Below are positions 1-6,338 of a DNA stretch of 6,356 nucleotides, piece by piece. A model generated the notes under the pieces. It was not told the DNA's origin. It made no database searches and saw only the letters and a list, made by a program, of their open reading frames with translations. The stretch is from Pseudomonadaceae bacterium UBA5811 (lineage in GTDB: Bacteria > Pseudomonadota > Gammaproteobacteria > Pseudomonadales > Pseudomonadaceae). The stretch covers positions 1 to 6,356 of the forward strand of contig DIDB01000238.1 of assembly GCA_002417905.1 (NCBI GenBank). The letters are read 5' to 3'. Position 1 is the stretch's first letter, and each line of letters opens with the position of its first letter. A program made the translations under genes and the position numbers.

Positions 1-1715
1 GTGCGGTCGAGGGCGGCCGGGATTACAACGTGGTGGACATGAGTCCGCTGCGCATGCACCAGGATTACCTGCCGCCCTACCGGGCCGCACTGGACGCTGG
101 CGCCGGCGCCGTCATGGTCGCCCTGAATACAGTCAACGGTGTACCGGCGACCGCCAACCGCTGGCTGATGCAGGACCTGCTGCGCCAGCAGTGGGGGTTT
201 CGCGGACTGACCATCAGTGACCACGGGGCGGTCAGCGAGCTGATTCCCCATGGCGTGGCCAGGGACGGCCAGGAAGCAGCCCGGCTGGCCATCAGCAACG
301 GCATTGACCTGAGCATGCACGACAGCCTGTACCAGCAGACACTGCCCGGCCTGCTGGCTTCCGGCCAGGTGGCCGGCGCGCAACTGGATGCGGCGGTGCG
401 CGAGGTGCTGAACGCCAAATATGATCTGGGCCTGTTTGCCGATCCGTTCCGGCGGATTGGCCGGGCCGAAGAGGATCCGGCCGACAGCTGGGCCGAAGAG
501 CGCCTGCACCGCCCGGCCGCCCGGGAGGTCGCCCGCCAGTCGCTGGTGCTGCTGAAAAACCGGGACCGGACCCTGCCCCTGAACCGTGACGTGCGGATTG
601 CCCTGACAGGCCCGCTGGCCGACAGCCATCTGGACATGCTGGGCAGCTGGGCCGCCGCCGGCCAGTCCCGGCACACCGTCACCCTGCGCCAGGGGCTGCA
701 GGCCGCACTGGGCGACCCGTCCCGGCTGCTCTACGCCCGGGGCGCCAATATCAGCAATGATCCGGCAATCATTAACTACCTGAATGTGCTCAGCGCCATG
801 GAGCCCGAGGTGGTCCAGGACCCGCGCACACCGGAGGCCATGATTGATGAGGCAGTACAGGCCGCCCGCCAGGCCGATGTGATTGTCGCGGCGGTGGGCG
901 AGGCCCGCAGCATGTCCCATGAGGCGGTCAGCCGGACCACGCTGGGCCTGCCCGACAGTCAGCAGGCCCTGCTCCGGGCCCTGAAGGCCACCGGCAAGCC
1001 ACTGGTGCTGGTACTGATGAATGGCCGGCCCCTGGCCCTGAACTGGGAGAATGAACAGGCTGATGCCCTGCTGGAAACCTGGTTCAGCGGCACCGAAGGC
1101 GGCCACGCCATCGCCGAAGTCCTGCTGGGCGACTACAACCCCTCCGGCAAGCTGCCGGTCAGCTTTCCCCGCTCGGTGGGCCAGATTCCCACCTACTACA
1201 ACCGGCCCCGGCTGGGCCGGCCCTTTGATCCGCAGCGGCCGGATCACTACACCTCCCAGTATTTCGAGGAACCCAACGGCCCGCTTTATCCGTTTGGCCA
1301 TGGCCTGAGCTACACCCGCTTTGAGCTGGCCAACCTGCAGCTGTCCGCATCGGCCATCGGCCCGGACGGCCAGCTGGAGGCCAGCGCCACCCTGACCAAC
1401 CATGGCGACCGGGCTGGCAGCACCGTGGTCCAGCTGTATATCCGCGATGTGGCGGCCTCGGTGGTCCGCCCGGTCAAGGAGCTGAAGGGCTTCCAGCGGG
1501 TTGAGCTGGAACCGGGTGCCAGTATCACGCTCCACTTCCCGGTCAACTGCGCGCAGCTGGGCTTTTATGACGCCCGGGGCACCTGGCAGACCGAGCCGGG
1601 CGACTTCATCCTCCAGCTGGGGCTGGACTCGCAGCAGGTCGAGGAACAGCGCTTCACCCTGCTGGCCGATTCCGCCACACCAGGAACAGGGCTATCCCGC
1701 CCCGGGAAGCAATAG
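1..1715 (+). CDS. bglX: Periplasmic beta-glucosidase, GH family 3 (5'-truncated by window edge)
   Basis: This is the C-terminal part of a GH3 beta-glucosidase. The family removes beta-linked glucose from the non-reducing end of oligosaccharides, and E. coli BglX is periplasmic. The frame is open from base 3 and encodes AVEGGRDYNVVDMSP, a conserved stretch inside the GH3 barrel, so the GTG at 30 is not the start. About 210 N-terminal residues, including any signal peptide, lie outside the window. Counting from the codon at 30, the nucleophile is probably D64 in TISDHGA (bases 219-221). The C-terminal sandwich domain covers roughly residues 165-400, with GEARSMSHE near 290-298 holding the candidate acid/base glutamates, and GTEGG and GDYNPSGKLP further on. 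A fibronectin-III-like domain follows (about 455-525, with RPVKELKGF). The close match to E. coli BglX along the visible length is from memory. The last ~17 residues extend past the usual BglX end. No frameshift is seen. Confidence 0.93.
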   Translation, partial: AVEGGRDYNVVDMSPLRMHQDYLPPYRAALDAGAGAVMVALNTVNGVPATANRWLMQDLLRQQWGFRGLTISDHGAVSELIPHGVARDGQEAARLAISNGIDLSMHDSLYQQTLPGLLASGQVAGAQLDAAVREVLNAKYDLGLFADPFRRIGRAEEDPADSWAEERLHRPAAREVARQSLVLLKNRDRTLPLNRDVRIALTGPLADSHLDMLGSWAAAGQSRHTVTLRQGLQAALGDPSRLLYARGANISNDPAIINYLNVLSAMEPEVVQDPRTPEAMIDEAVQAARQADVIVAAVGEARSMSHEAVSRTTLGLPDSQQALLRALKATGKPLVLVLMNGRPLALNWENEQADALLETWFSGTEGGHAIAEVLLGDYNPSGKLPVSFPRSVGQIPTYYNRPRLGRPFDPQRPDHYTSQYFEEPNGPLYPFGHGLSYTRFELANLQLSASAIGPDGQLEASATLTNHGDRAGSTVVQLYIRDVAASVVRPVKELKGFQRVELEPGASITLHFPVNCAQLGFYDARGTWQTEPGDFILQLGLDSQQVEEQRFTLLADSATPGTGLSRPGKQ

Positions 1716-1760
1716 CCGGCCCGGCCAGACTTGAAAGCCAGAAATCCGGACACATATCGG

Positions 1761-1777
1761 GGAACACCCGCTGTTCC
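1761..1777. repeat. Perfect inverted repeat GGAACA-N5-TGTTCC between bglX and terB
   Basis: The 6-base arms at 1761-1766 and 1772-1777 are perfectly complementary around a 5-base centre. A G-T and a G-C pair can extend the stem outward by two. No T-run follows, so it is a poor intrinsic terminator. It could be a weak bglX end hairpin, a hairpin in the terB leader, or a protein-binding site. A weak promoter-like TTGAAA (1731-1736) lies just upstream, but its -10 match is only 3 of 6. The rest of the 204-base gap (1716-1919) shows no other gene or clear signal. Confidence 0.4.
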
Positions 1778-1907
1778 TCTGATAACGGGGCCTGACGGGC
1801 CACCAGAGGACTGCAGCCCGGCCGGACTGCTGGCAAAACGGCGCCGTTCCGCCCAGGCTGTACAGCGCCGGTGGCCAGCGGCCCTGGTCACTGGTTTCCC
1901 ATTTTTC

Positions 1908-1912
1908 AGGAG
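1908..1912 (+). promoter_or_regulatory. Ribosome binding site of terB (AGGAG)
   Basis: AGGAG sits 7 bases before the ATG at 1920. It fixes that ATG as the start and rules out the 63-residue in-frame upstream extension to the TTG at 1731. That extension has no resemblance to TerB and no Shine-Dalgarno sequence. Confidence 0.8.
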
Positions 1913-1919
1913 TAACCCC

Positions 1920-2369
1920 ATGCTTGACTGGCTGAAACAGAATGTGGACGCGGCCCGCGAAGCCCTGACCACTGAAGTGACCAAATTCCGCAACCGGGAA
2001 TTCATGGAAGCAACCGTGGCAGGCTGTGCCCTGGTGGCATCCGCCGATGGCGCCATCAACAGCAGCGAAAAGCAGAAAATGGTCGGCTTTATCCAGAACT
2101 CGGCCGAACTCAAGGTGTTTGATCTCAAGGAGGTCATCCAGAGCTTCAACGACATCTGCGGCAAGTTCGAGTTTGATGCCGAGATCGGCCAGGCTGAAGC
2201 CCTGCGCACCATTGGCAGGCTGAAAGGCAAAGACGATGCGGCCCGCCTGCTGGTGCGGGTCTGCTGTGCCATTGGCAACTCCGACGGCAGCTTTGATGAA
2301 AGCGAACGCCGGGTCTGTGCCCAGATCAGCCAGGAGCTGGGCCTGAGCCCGTCCGACTTCGGCCTGTAA
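1920..2369 (+). CDS. terB: TerB-family tellurite-resistance/stress protein, stand-alone
   Basis: This 149-residue cytoplasmic protein is a full-length match in size and sequence to TerB (E. coli and Klebsiella TerB are about 151 residues), as I recall those sequences. Diagnostic stretches are FMEATVAGCALVASADG (28-44), SSEKQKMVGF (48-57), ELKVFD (63-68), SDGSFDESE (121-129) and the C-terminal LGLSPSDFGL. The fold is an all-helical two-lobed bundle. Paired acidic sites, here D43/E50 and D122/D126/E129, are the likely metal-binding positions. TerB is normally encoded in terZABCDEF clusters that give tellurite, phage or colicin resistance; its exact biochemical role is unclear. Here the flanking genes are bglX and xseB, so it is an orphan copy, perhaps in general stress or metal sensing (inference). 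The start is set by AGGAG 7 bases upstream. It is followed at once by a strong hairpin at 2378-2408. Codon use resembles the neighbours, so nothing suggests recent transfer. Confidence 0.9.
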   Translation: MLDWLKQNVDAAREALTTEVTKFRNREFMEATVAGCALVASADGAINSSEKQKMVGFIQNSAELKVFDLKEVIQSFNDICGKFEFDAEIGQAEALRTIGRLKGKDDAARLLVRVCCAIGNSDGSFDESERRVCAQISQELGLSPSDFGL

Positions 2370-2377
2370 GCGTTACC

Positions 2378-2408
2378 CGTTCCGGAGGCCTGCCGGCCTT
2401 CCGGAACG
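2378..2408 (+). terminator. Strong hairpin after terB, probable terminator
   Basis: CGTTCCGGA (2378-2386) pairs with TCCGGAACG (2400-2408), and GGCC (2387-2390) pairs with GGCC (2395-2398). This gives a 13-pair stem with one bulged T (2399) and a TGCC loop. It begins 9 bases after the terB stop and separates terB from the xseB promoter region. There is no U-tract after it (CCCGTCCCCC), so termination efficiency is uncertain, and it could instead stabilise the terB mRNA 3' end. Confidence 0.5.
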
Positions 2409-2434
2409 CCCGTCCCCCGGCTGCCGGAGATCGC

Positions 2435-2465
2435 TGCAAATGACCTGGCAGTCCGCAGATTTGCA
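2435..2465. repeat. Inverted repeat TGCAAAT-N17-ATTTGCA upstream of xseB promoter
   Basis: Perfect 7-base arms lie at 2435-2441 and 2459-2465 with a 17-base spacer. The arms are A/T-rich islands in very G/C-rich DNA. The right arm ends 8 bases before the proposed -35 element at 2474. The arm centres are 24 bases apart, a little over two helical turns, which is compatible with a dimeric regulator upstream of the promoter. No known consensus was recognised, so an operator role is inference. Confidence 0.3.
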
Positions 2466-2473
2466 TCCGCTTT

Positions 2474-2503
2474 ATGGCATCTGCCCGTGTGCTCTGCTAG
2501 AGT
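2474..2503 (+). promoter_or_regulatory. Putative sigma-70 promoter of xseB-ispA(-dxs)
   Basis: An extended -10, TG-C-TAGAGT (TG at 2495-2496, hexamer 2498-2503, 4 of 6 to consensus), is preceded by ATGGCA (2474-2479, 4 of 6 to TTGACA) with an 18-base spacer. Transcription would start near 2510, giving a leader of about 35 bases before the xseB ATG. The call rests on sequence resemblance and position only. Confidence 0.4.
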
Positions 2504-2545
2504 CGCGACCGCTTCTGTCCCCCCATTGCCACAGGCGTCCCCATC

Positions 2546-2788
2546 ATGGCCCGCAGGAAAGCCGCTCCTGATTTTGAACAGGCCCTTGCCGAACTGCAGC
2601 AGGTGGTGGAGCGGCTGGAAACCGGGGAGCTGTCACTGGAAGAATCACTGGGCTGCTTCGAGCAGGGCGTCCGCCTGACCCGTGACTGCCAGGCGGCCCT
2701 GGCGCAGGCGGAGCAGAAAGTACGCCTGCTGCTTGAGCGCGACGGCCAGATCCAGCAAGTACCTTTCGAACCGGATGTTTCTCCATGA
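2546..2788 (+). CDS. xseB: Exodeoxyribonuclease VII small subunit
   Basis: XseB is the small subunit of exonuclease VII. Several copies bind each XseA catalytic subunit, and the complex degrades single-stranded DNA from both ends in the cytoplasm. The product is 80 residues, the usual family length. It shows the family pattern: [20 protein letters not shown] (10-29), then [16 protein letters not shown] and, near the C-terminus, [11 protein letters not shown]. The short helices can form a coiled coil. The ATG at 2546 is chosen because the family motif begins within 10 residues of it; only a weak AGG at 2533-2535 serves as Shine-Dalgarno. The stop codon overlaps the ispA start (ATGA, 2785-2788), so the two are probably translationally coupled. 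xseA is not in the window, and in most genomes it lies elsewhere. The xseB-ispA-dxs order is common in gammaproteobacteria. Confidence 0.95.
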   Translation: MARRKAAPDFEQALAELQQVVERLETGELSLEESLGCFEQGVRLTRDCQAALAQAEQKVRLLLERDGQIQQVPFEPDVSP

Positions 2789-3672
2789 TTGGTCAATACC
2801 AGAAAGATTGTCAGCAGCGGGTTGATGCCTGCCTTGATGAGCTGTTCCAGCCGCCGCTGGAAAGCCTGGCCCGCCTCTACCAGGCCATGCGCTACAGCGT
2901 GATGAACGGCGGCAAGCGGGTACGGCCGCTGCGGGTCTATGCCGGCTGCGAGGCGCTGGGCGGTGATCCGGCGCAGGCCAGCGGCGCAGCCTGTGCCGTG
3001 GAGCTGATCCACGCCTCTTCGCTGGTACATGACGACCTGCCGGCCATGGATGATGACGACCTGCGCCGGGGCCAGCCCACCACCCACAAGGCATTTGACG
3101 AGGCCTGCGCCATCCTCGCCGGGGATGGCCTGCAGAGCCTGGCCTTCGAGGTGCTGGCCGATGCCCGGCGCAATCCGGTCAGCCCCGGACTGTGCCTGCA
3201 GATGCTGGGCCTGCTGGCCCGGGCGGCCGGACCGGCCGGCATGGTCGGTGGCCAGGCCATCGACCTGGGGGCCGTGGGCCAGAAGCTGGACCAGCCGGCA
3301 CTGGAGCAGATGCACCGCCACAAGACCGGTGCCCTGATCGAAGCCAGCGTCCTGCTGGGTGCCCTGGCCAGCGGCCAGGCCAGCGAGGCGCAGCTGGCTG
3401 CCCTGAGCCGCTACGCCGGAGCCATCGGCCTGGCCTTCCAGGTGCAGGACGACATCCTGGACGTGGAAAGCGACACCGCCACCCTGGGCAAAACCCAGGG
3501 CGCGGACATTGCCCGGGACAAACCCACCTACCCGGCCCTGCTCGGCCTGGACCAGGCCAAGACCTATGCCCGCGAGCTGCATGACCAGGCGCTAGATGCC
3601 CTGGCCGGCTTTGACGAATCCGCCGCCGCCCTGCGTGCCCTGGCCGGTTACATCATCCAGCGCCGCCACTGA
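2785..3672 (+). CDS. ispA: Short-chain (2E,6E)-prenyl diphosphate synthase, IspA family
   Basis: IspA condenses dimethylallyl diphosphate with isopentenyl diphosphate units, normally to C15 farnesyl diphosphate, the precursor of undecaprenyl phosphate, quinone side chains and other isoprenoids. The 295-residue product matches the family length (E. coli 299). Visible motifs are GGKRVRP (42-48, diphosphate binding), the first Asp-rich motif D83-D84-x4-D89 within [22 protein letters not shown], and the second Asp-rich motif FQVQDDILD (218-226; D222, D223, D226), all intact for Mg-dependent catalysis. It ends in the typical [10 protein letters not shown]. Position -5 from the first motif is S78, where E. 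coli IspA has tyrosine, so the product length may differ (see findings). The start overlaps the xseB stop; a weak GGA at 2773-2775 suggests coupling. dxs follows after 145 bases. The family assignment is certain; the exact chain length is not. Confidence 0.95.
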   Translation: MIGQYQKDCQQRVDACLDELFQPPLESLARLYQAMRYSVMNGGKRVRPLRVYAGCEALGGDPAQASGAACAVELIHASSLVHDDLPAMDDDDLRRGQPTTHKAFDEACAILAGDGLQSLAFEVLADARRNPVSPGLCLQMLGLLARAAGPAGMVGGQAIDLGAVGQKLDQPALEQMHRHKTGALIEASVLLGALASGQASEAQLAALSRYAGAIGLAFQVQDDILDVESDTATLGKTQGADIARDKPTYPALLGLDQAKTYARELHDQALDALAGFDESAAALRALAGYIIQRRH

Positions 3673-3675
3673 CCG

Positions 3676-3700
3676 CCCGGGGCCGGGAAACCGGCCCGGG
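3676..3700 (+). terminator. G/C-rich hairpin with GAAA tetraloop after ispA
   Basis: CCCGGG (3676-3681) pairs with CCCGGG (3695-3700), and CCGG (3683-3686) with CCGG (3691-3694), around a GAAA loop. One G is bulged (3682). It starts 4 bases after the ispA stop. No U-tract follows, so it is more likely a partial terminator, attenuator or 3'-end stabiliser than a full stop before dxs. Confidence 0.4.
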
Positions 3701-3727
3701 TGCCCGTTCACCCCAGAACGGCGGCCC

Positions 3728-3746
3728 GCCGGAGCAACCCTCCGGC
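3728..3746. repeat. Inverted repeat GCCGGAG-N5-CTCCGGC in the dxs leader
   Basis: Perfect 7-base arms (3728-3734, 3740-3746) flank a CAACC loop. It is the second of three consecutive inverted repeats between ispA and dxs. An alternative pairing with GCGGC upstream (3721-3725) is possible. It has no T-run immediately after it. It lies upstream of the proposed dxs -10 element. Confidence 0.35.
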
Positions 3747-3749
3747 CGC

Positions 3750-3782
3750 ACGGTATTAACTGCAGTACCGTTCGGGTAAAAT
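3750..3782 (+). promoter_or_regulatory. Putative internal promoter for dxs with overlapping inverted repeat
   Basis: TAAAAT (3777-3782) matches the -10 consensus at 5 of 6. The best -35 candidate is TTAACT (3756-3761, 4 of 6) at a short 15-base spacing, so the -35 is weak. The region overlaps a 6-base inverted repeat, ACGGTA (3750-3755) and TACCGT (3766-3771), which would cover the -35 and spacer and could be an operator. Transcription would start near 3789, at the edge of a T7 run (3791-3797), giving a leader of about 30 bases before the dxs ATG. Confidence 0.4.
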
Positions 3783-3817
3783 GCCGCCTCTTTTTTTCCT
3801 TGCGGAACGATCGTCCC

Positions 3818-5710
3818 ATGCCCAAGACGTTTCATGAGATTCCTCGCGAGCGTCCCGCCACGCCGGTCCTTGACCGGGCGGAGACTCCGGAACAGCTGCG
3901 CCGGCTGGGCGAGGCCGAGCTGGAAATCCTCGCCAACGAGCTGCGCCAGGAGCTGCTTTACTGTGTAGGCCGGACCGGCGGGCACTTTGGCGCCGGGCTG
4001 GGCGTGATCGAGCTGACCATTGCCCTGCACTATGTGTTCAACACCCCGGAAGACCGGCTGGTCTGGGATGTGGGTCATCAGGCCTATCCGCACAAGATTC
4101 TCACCGGCCGGCGCCACCGCATGGAAACCCTGCGCCAGCAGGGCGGCCTGACGGCCTTCCCGAGGCGTAGCGAAAGCCCTTACGACACCTTCGGCGTCGG
4201 TCACTCCAGCACCTCGATCAGCGCTGCGCTGGGCATGGCGATTGCCAGCCAGCTGCGTGGTGACCGGCGCAAGAGCGTAGCCATCATTGGCGATGGAGCC
4301 CTGACCGCCGGGATGGCCTTTGAAGCCCTGAACCATGCGCCAGACACCAGGGCCAGCATGCTGGTGGTGCTGAACGACAATGACATGGCCATCTCCAACA
4401 ATGTGGGCGGCCTGTCCAGCTACCTGGCCAAGATTCTCTCCAGCCGCACCTACTCCACCATGCGTGAAGGCAGCCGCAACATCCTGTCCCGGCTGCCGGG
4501 GGCCTGGGAAATTGCCCGGCGCACCGAGGAATATGCCAAAGGCATGCTGGCGCCTGGCGTACTGTTCGAAGAGCTGGGCTGGAACTACATCGGCCCGGTG
4601 GATGGCCATAACCTGCCCGACCTGATCGCCACCCTGCGCAACATGCGCGACCTGCCCGGCCTGCAATTCCTGCATGTCATCACCAAAAAGGGCAAGGGCT
4701 TTGCCCCGGCCGAGGCCGACCCGGTCCGCTACCACGCCATCACCAAGCTGGAATCCGGCACGCCAGTGGCGGACCCCAAACCCGCGGCGCCGAAGTACGC
4801 CAGCATCTTTGGCCAGTGGCTGTGCGACACCGCCAGTGCCGACCCGAAACTGGTAGGCATTACGCCGGCCATGTGCGAAGGCTCGGACATGGTGGCCTTC
4901 AGCCAGAAATTCCCGAACCGCTATTTCGACGTGGCCATTGCCGAACAGCATGCAGTCACCCTGGCGGCTGGCATGGCCTGCGAAGGTTACAAACCGGTGG
5001 TAGCCATTTATTCCACGTTCCTGCAGCGGGCCTATGACCAACTGATCCATGATGTGGCCCTGCAGAACCTGGATGTGCTGTTTGCCATCGACCGGGCCGG
5101 GCTGGTCGGCGAGGACGGTCCGACCCATGCCGGCAGCTTCGATATTTCCTTCCTGCGCTGCATTCCGGACATGCTGATCATGACCCCCAGCGACGAAAAC
5201 GAGCTGCGCCGGATGCTGACCACCGGTTACCGGCATCCCGGCCCGGCGGCAGTGCGCTATCCCCGTGGCACGGGCCCCAACGCAGCGCTGGAGCCCGGCA
5301 TGCAGCCACTGGAAATCGGCCGGGGCCTGATCCGCCGCCCGGGCCGCCGGGTCGCCCTGCTGGTGTTCGGCGTGCTGCTGCAGGAAGCCCTGCAGGTTGC
5401 AGAAGCCCTGGATGCCACCCTGGCGGACATGCGCTTTGTCAAACCGCTGGATGAGCCGCTGGTCCGCCAGCTGGCTGAAGAGCATGAGCTGCTGGTAACC
5501 CTGGAAGAAAACAGCATCATGGGCGGCGCTGGCAGCGCGGTGGGCGAATACCTCAGCCACCTGAACCTGGCCCGGCCCCTGCTGCAGCTGGGCCTGCCCG
5601 ACCGCTATGTGGAGCATGCCAAGCCCGCCGTGATGCTGGCCGAATGCGGACTGGATGCCCGGGGCATCCGTCAGGCCATCGAAACCCGGCTGCAGGCGCT
5701 GGCCGGCTGA
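3818..5710 (+). CDS. dxs: 1-deoxy-D-xylulose-5-phosphate synthase
   Basis: Dxs condenses pyruvate and glyceraldehyde 3-phosphate to 1-deoxy-D-xylulose 5-phosphate with loss of CO2. It uses thiamine diphosphate and Mg, and is the first and often flux-limiting step of the MEP pathway; the product also feeds thiamine and pyridoxal synthesis. At 630 residues it matches the family (E. coli 620). Visible sites are H56 in [10 protein letters not shown], the thiamine-diphosphate motif GDG (158-160) through NDND (186-189), the catalytic E376 in AIAEQHAV, and H437 in DGPTHAG. The order is N-terminal thiamine domain, central pyrimidine-binding domain and C-terminal transketolase domain (VKPLDEPLV). The ATG at 3818 is chosen because [13 protein letters not shown] is the typical start in Pseudomonas-like Dxs; the Shine-Dalgarno is weak (GGA at 3804-3806). 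It may be read through from ispA or from its own promoter. Downstream, hpt converges on it. Confidence 0.97.
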   Translation: MPKTFHEIPRERPATPVLDRAETPEQLRRLGEAELEILANELRQELLYCVGRTGGHFGAGLGVIELTIALHYVFNTPEDRLVWDVGHQAYPHKILTGRRHRMETLRQQGGLTAFPRRSESPYDTFGVGHSSTSISAALGMAIASQLRGDRRKSVAIIGDGALTAGMAFEALNHAPDTRASMLVVLNDNDMAISNNVGGLSSYLAKILSSRTYSTMREGSRNILSRLPGAWEIARRTEEYAKGMLAPGVLFEELGWNYIGPVDGHNLPDLIATLRNMRDLPGLQFLHVITKKGKGFAPAEADPVRYHAITKLESGTPVADPKPAAPKYASIFGQWLCDTASADPKLVGITPAMCEGSDMVAFSQKFPNRYFDVAIAEQHAVTLAAGMACEGYKPVVAIYSTFLQRAYDQLIHDVALQNLDVLFAIDRAGLVGEDGPTHAGSFDISFLRCIPDMLIMTPSDENELRRMLTTGYRHPGPAAVRYPRGTGPNAALEPGMQPLEIGRGLIRRPGRRVALLVFGVLLQEALQVAEALDATLADMRFVKPLDEPLVRQLAEEHELLVTLEENSIMGGAGSAVGEYLSHLNLARPLLQLGLPDRYVEHAKPAVMLAECGLDARGIRQAIETRLQALAG

Positions 5711-5721
5711 ACCACCCCGCC

Positions 5722-5746
5722 CCGGGTGTGCAGGCTGCACACCCGG
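5722..5746. terminator. Perfect inverted repeat between convergent dxs and hpt, probable bidirectional terminator
   Basis: The 12-base arms (5722-5733 and 5735-5746) are perfectly complementary around one central base. They form a 10-pair stem with a 5-base loop. It lies 11 bases after the dxs stop and 15 bases after the hpt stop, as expected for a shared terminator. Neither strand has a real U-tract, so termination may be partial or aided by other factors. Confidence 0.6.
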
Positions 5747-5761
5747 CTGCTGCGTCTTGCC

Positions 5762-6319
5762 TTACAGCCCGCGAACGGCATACAGGCCCGGTGCATTGCG
5801 CCAGTAGCCCTTGTAGTCCATGCCGTAGCCAAACACATAGCGGTCTGCACAGACCAGTCCGGTGTAGGTGGCTTTCAGGCCGGGCAGCGCCTTGCGGTCG
5901 TGCTGCTTGTCAATCAGTACCGCCGTATGCACCGCCGCCGCTCCGCTGCCCTGACAGAACTCCACGATAGCCTGCAGGGTGTGCCCTTCATCCAGGATGT
6001 CATCAATGATCAGCACATCGCGGTCCATGAATGACAGTTCCGGCTTGGCCTTCCAGAACAGTTCGCCCCCCCGGGTTTCATTGCGGTAGCGGGTGGCGTG
6101 CAGATAGGACTGTTCCAGCGGAAAATCCAGCTGGGGCAACAGCTGGCCGGCAAAAATCAGCCCGCCATTCATCACACAGAACACCACCGGATTGCGGCCG
6201 GCCAGATCGGTATTGATCCGGGCCGCCATGGCGCTGATCGCCCCCTTCAGCTGGTCTTCGGTATACAGGCAGTCCGCTTCGGCCCTGACCTGGCGGATAT
6301 GATCGAGATCGACAGACAT
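5762..6319 (-). CDS. hpt: Hypoxanthine-guanine phosphoribosyltransferase family protein
   Basis: This 185-residue cytoplasmic enzyme belongs to the type I phosphoribosyltransferases. It should salvage hypoxanthine and guanine with PRPP to give IMP and GMP. The PRPP-binding motif is DVLIIDDILDEGHTL (101-115). Other sites are VMNGG (49-53, PRPP loop), K138 in VLIDKQHDRK (purine recognition), and FGYGMDYKGYWRN (163-175) with D168 and R174 near the base and pyrophosphate. It resembles the 185-residue Pseudomonas Hpt that lies near upp in that genus, as I recall. The PRPP motif differs from E. coli Hpt (VEDIIDTG type): an Asp replaces the first Glu, and Glu-Gly-His replaces Thr-Gly-Asn, so the precise base preference should be treated as likely rather than certain. 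The start is supported by GGAG 7 bases upstream (6327-6330). It converges on dxs, with a shared hairpin between them. Confidence 0.9.
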   Translation of the reverse strand: MSVDLDHIRQVRAEADCLYTEDQLKGAISAMAARINTDLAGRNPVVFCVMNGGLIFAGQLLPQLDFPLEQSYLHATRYRNETRGGELFWKAKPELSFMDRDVLIIDDILDEGHTLQAIVEFCQGSGAAAVHTAVLIDKQHDRKALPGLKATYTGLVCADRYVFGYGMDYKGYWRNAPGLYAVRGL

Positions 6320-6326
6320 GATGGGT

Positions 6327-6330
6327 CTCC
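6327..6330 (-). promoter_or_regulatory. Ribosome binding site of hpt (GGAG on - strand)
   Basis: GGAG (within GGAGAC) on the - strand is 7 bases before the ATG at 6317-6319 and supports that start. An ATG at 6330-6332 is in another frame and begins a shadow frame only. Confidence 0.7.
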
Positions 6331-6338
6331 ATGCAGGA

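Noticed and set aside
30..32. GTG at 30 as the start of the beta-glucosidase
   Set aside because: Conserved GH3 sequence continues in frame to base 3, so the gene begins outside the window.
1731..1919. N-terminal 63-residue extension of TerB from a TTG
   Set aside because: The extension does not resemble TerB, is rich in Pro and Arg as expected of non-coding G/C-rich DNA, and AGGAG is placed for the ATG at 1920.
2497..3582. A 361-codon open frame on the - strand opposite xseB and ispA
   Set aside because: It mirrors two clear + strand genes, its product is biased and unrecognised, and it runs across both genes' coding boundaries.
3791..3797. T7 run before dxs as the U-tract of an intrinsic terminator
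   Set aside because: The nearest good stem ends at 3771, about 20 bases upstream, which is too far for intrinsic termination.
3596..3817. N-terminal 74-residue extension of Dxs from the upstream in-frame start
   Set aside because: It overlaps the end of ispA and the hairpin-rich gap, and the conserved Dxs start ([13 protein letters not shown]) is at 3818.
3653..5740. A 695-codon open frame on the - strand covering all of dxs
   Set aside because: It is an antisense shadow produced by G/C-rich third positions in dxs. Its product is low-complexity, rich in Gly, Ala, Gln and His, with no recognisable domain, while the + strand frame is a full-length Dxs with all catalytic residues.
5726..6034. 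Open frames on the + strand opposite hpt
   Set aside because: They are shadows of the hpt gene with no recognisable product and no ribosome binding site.
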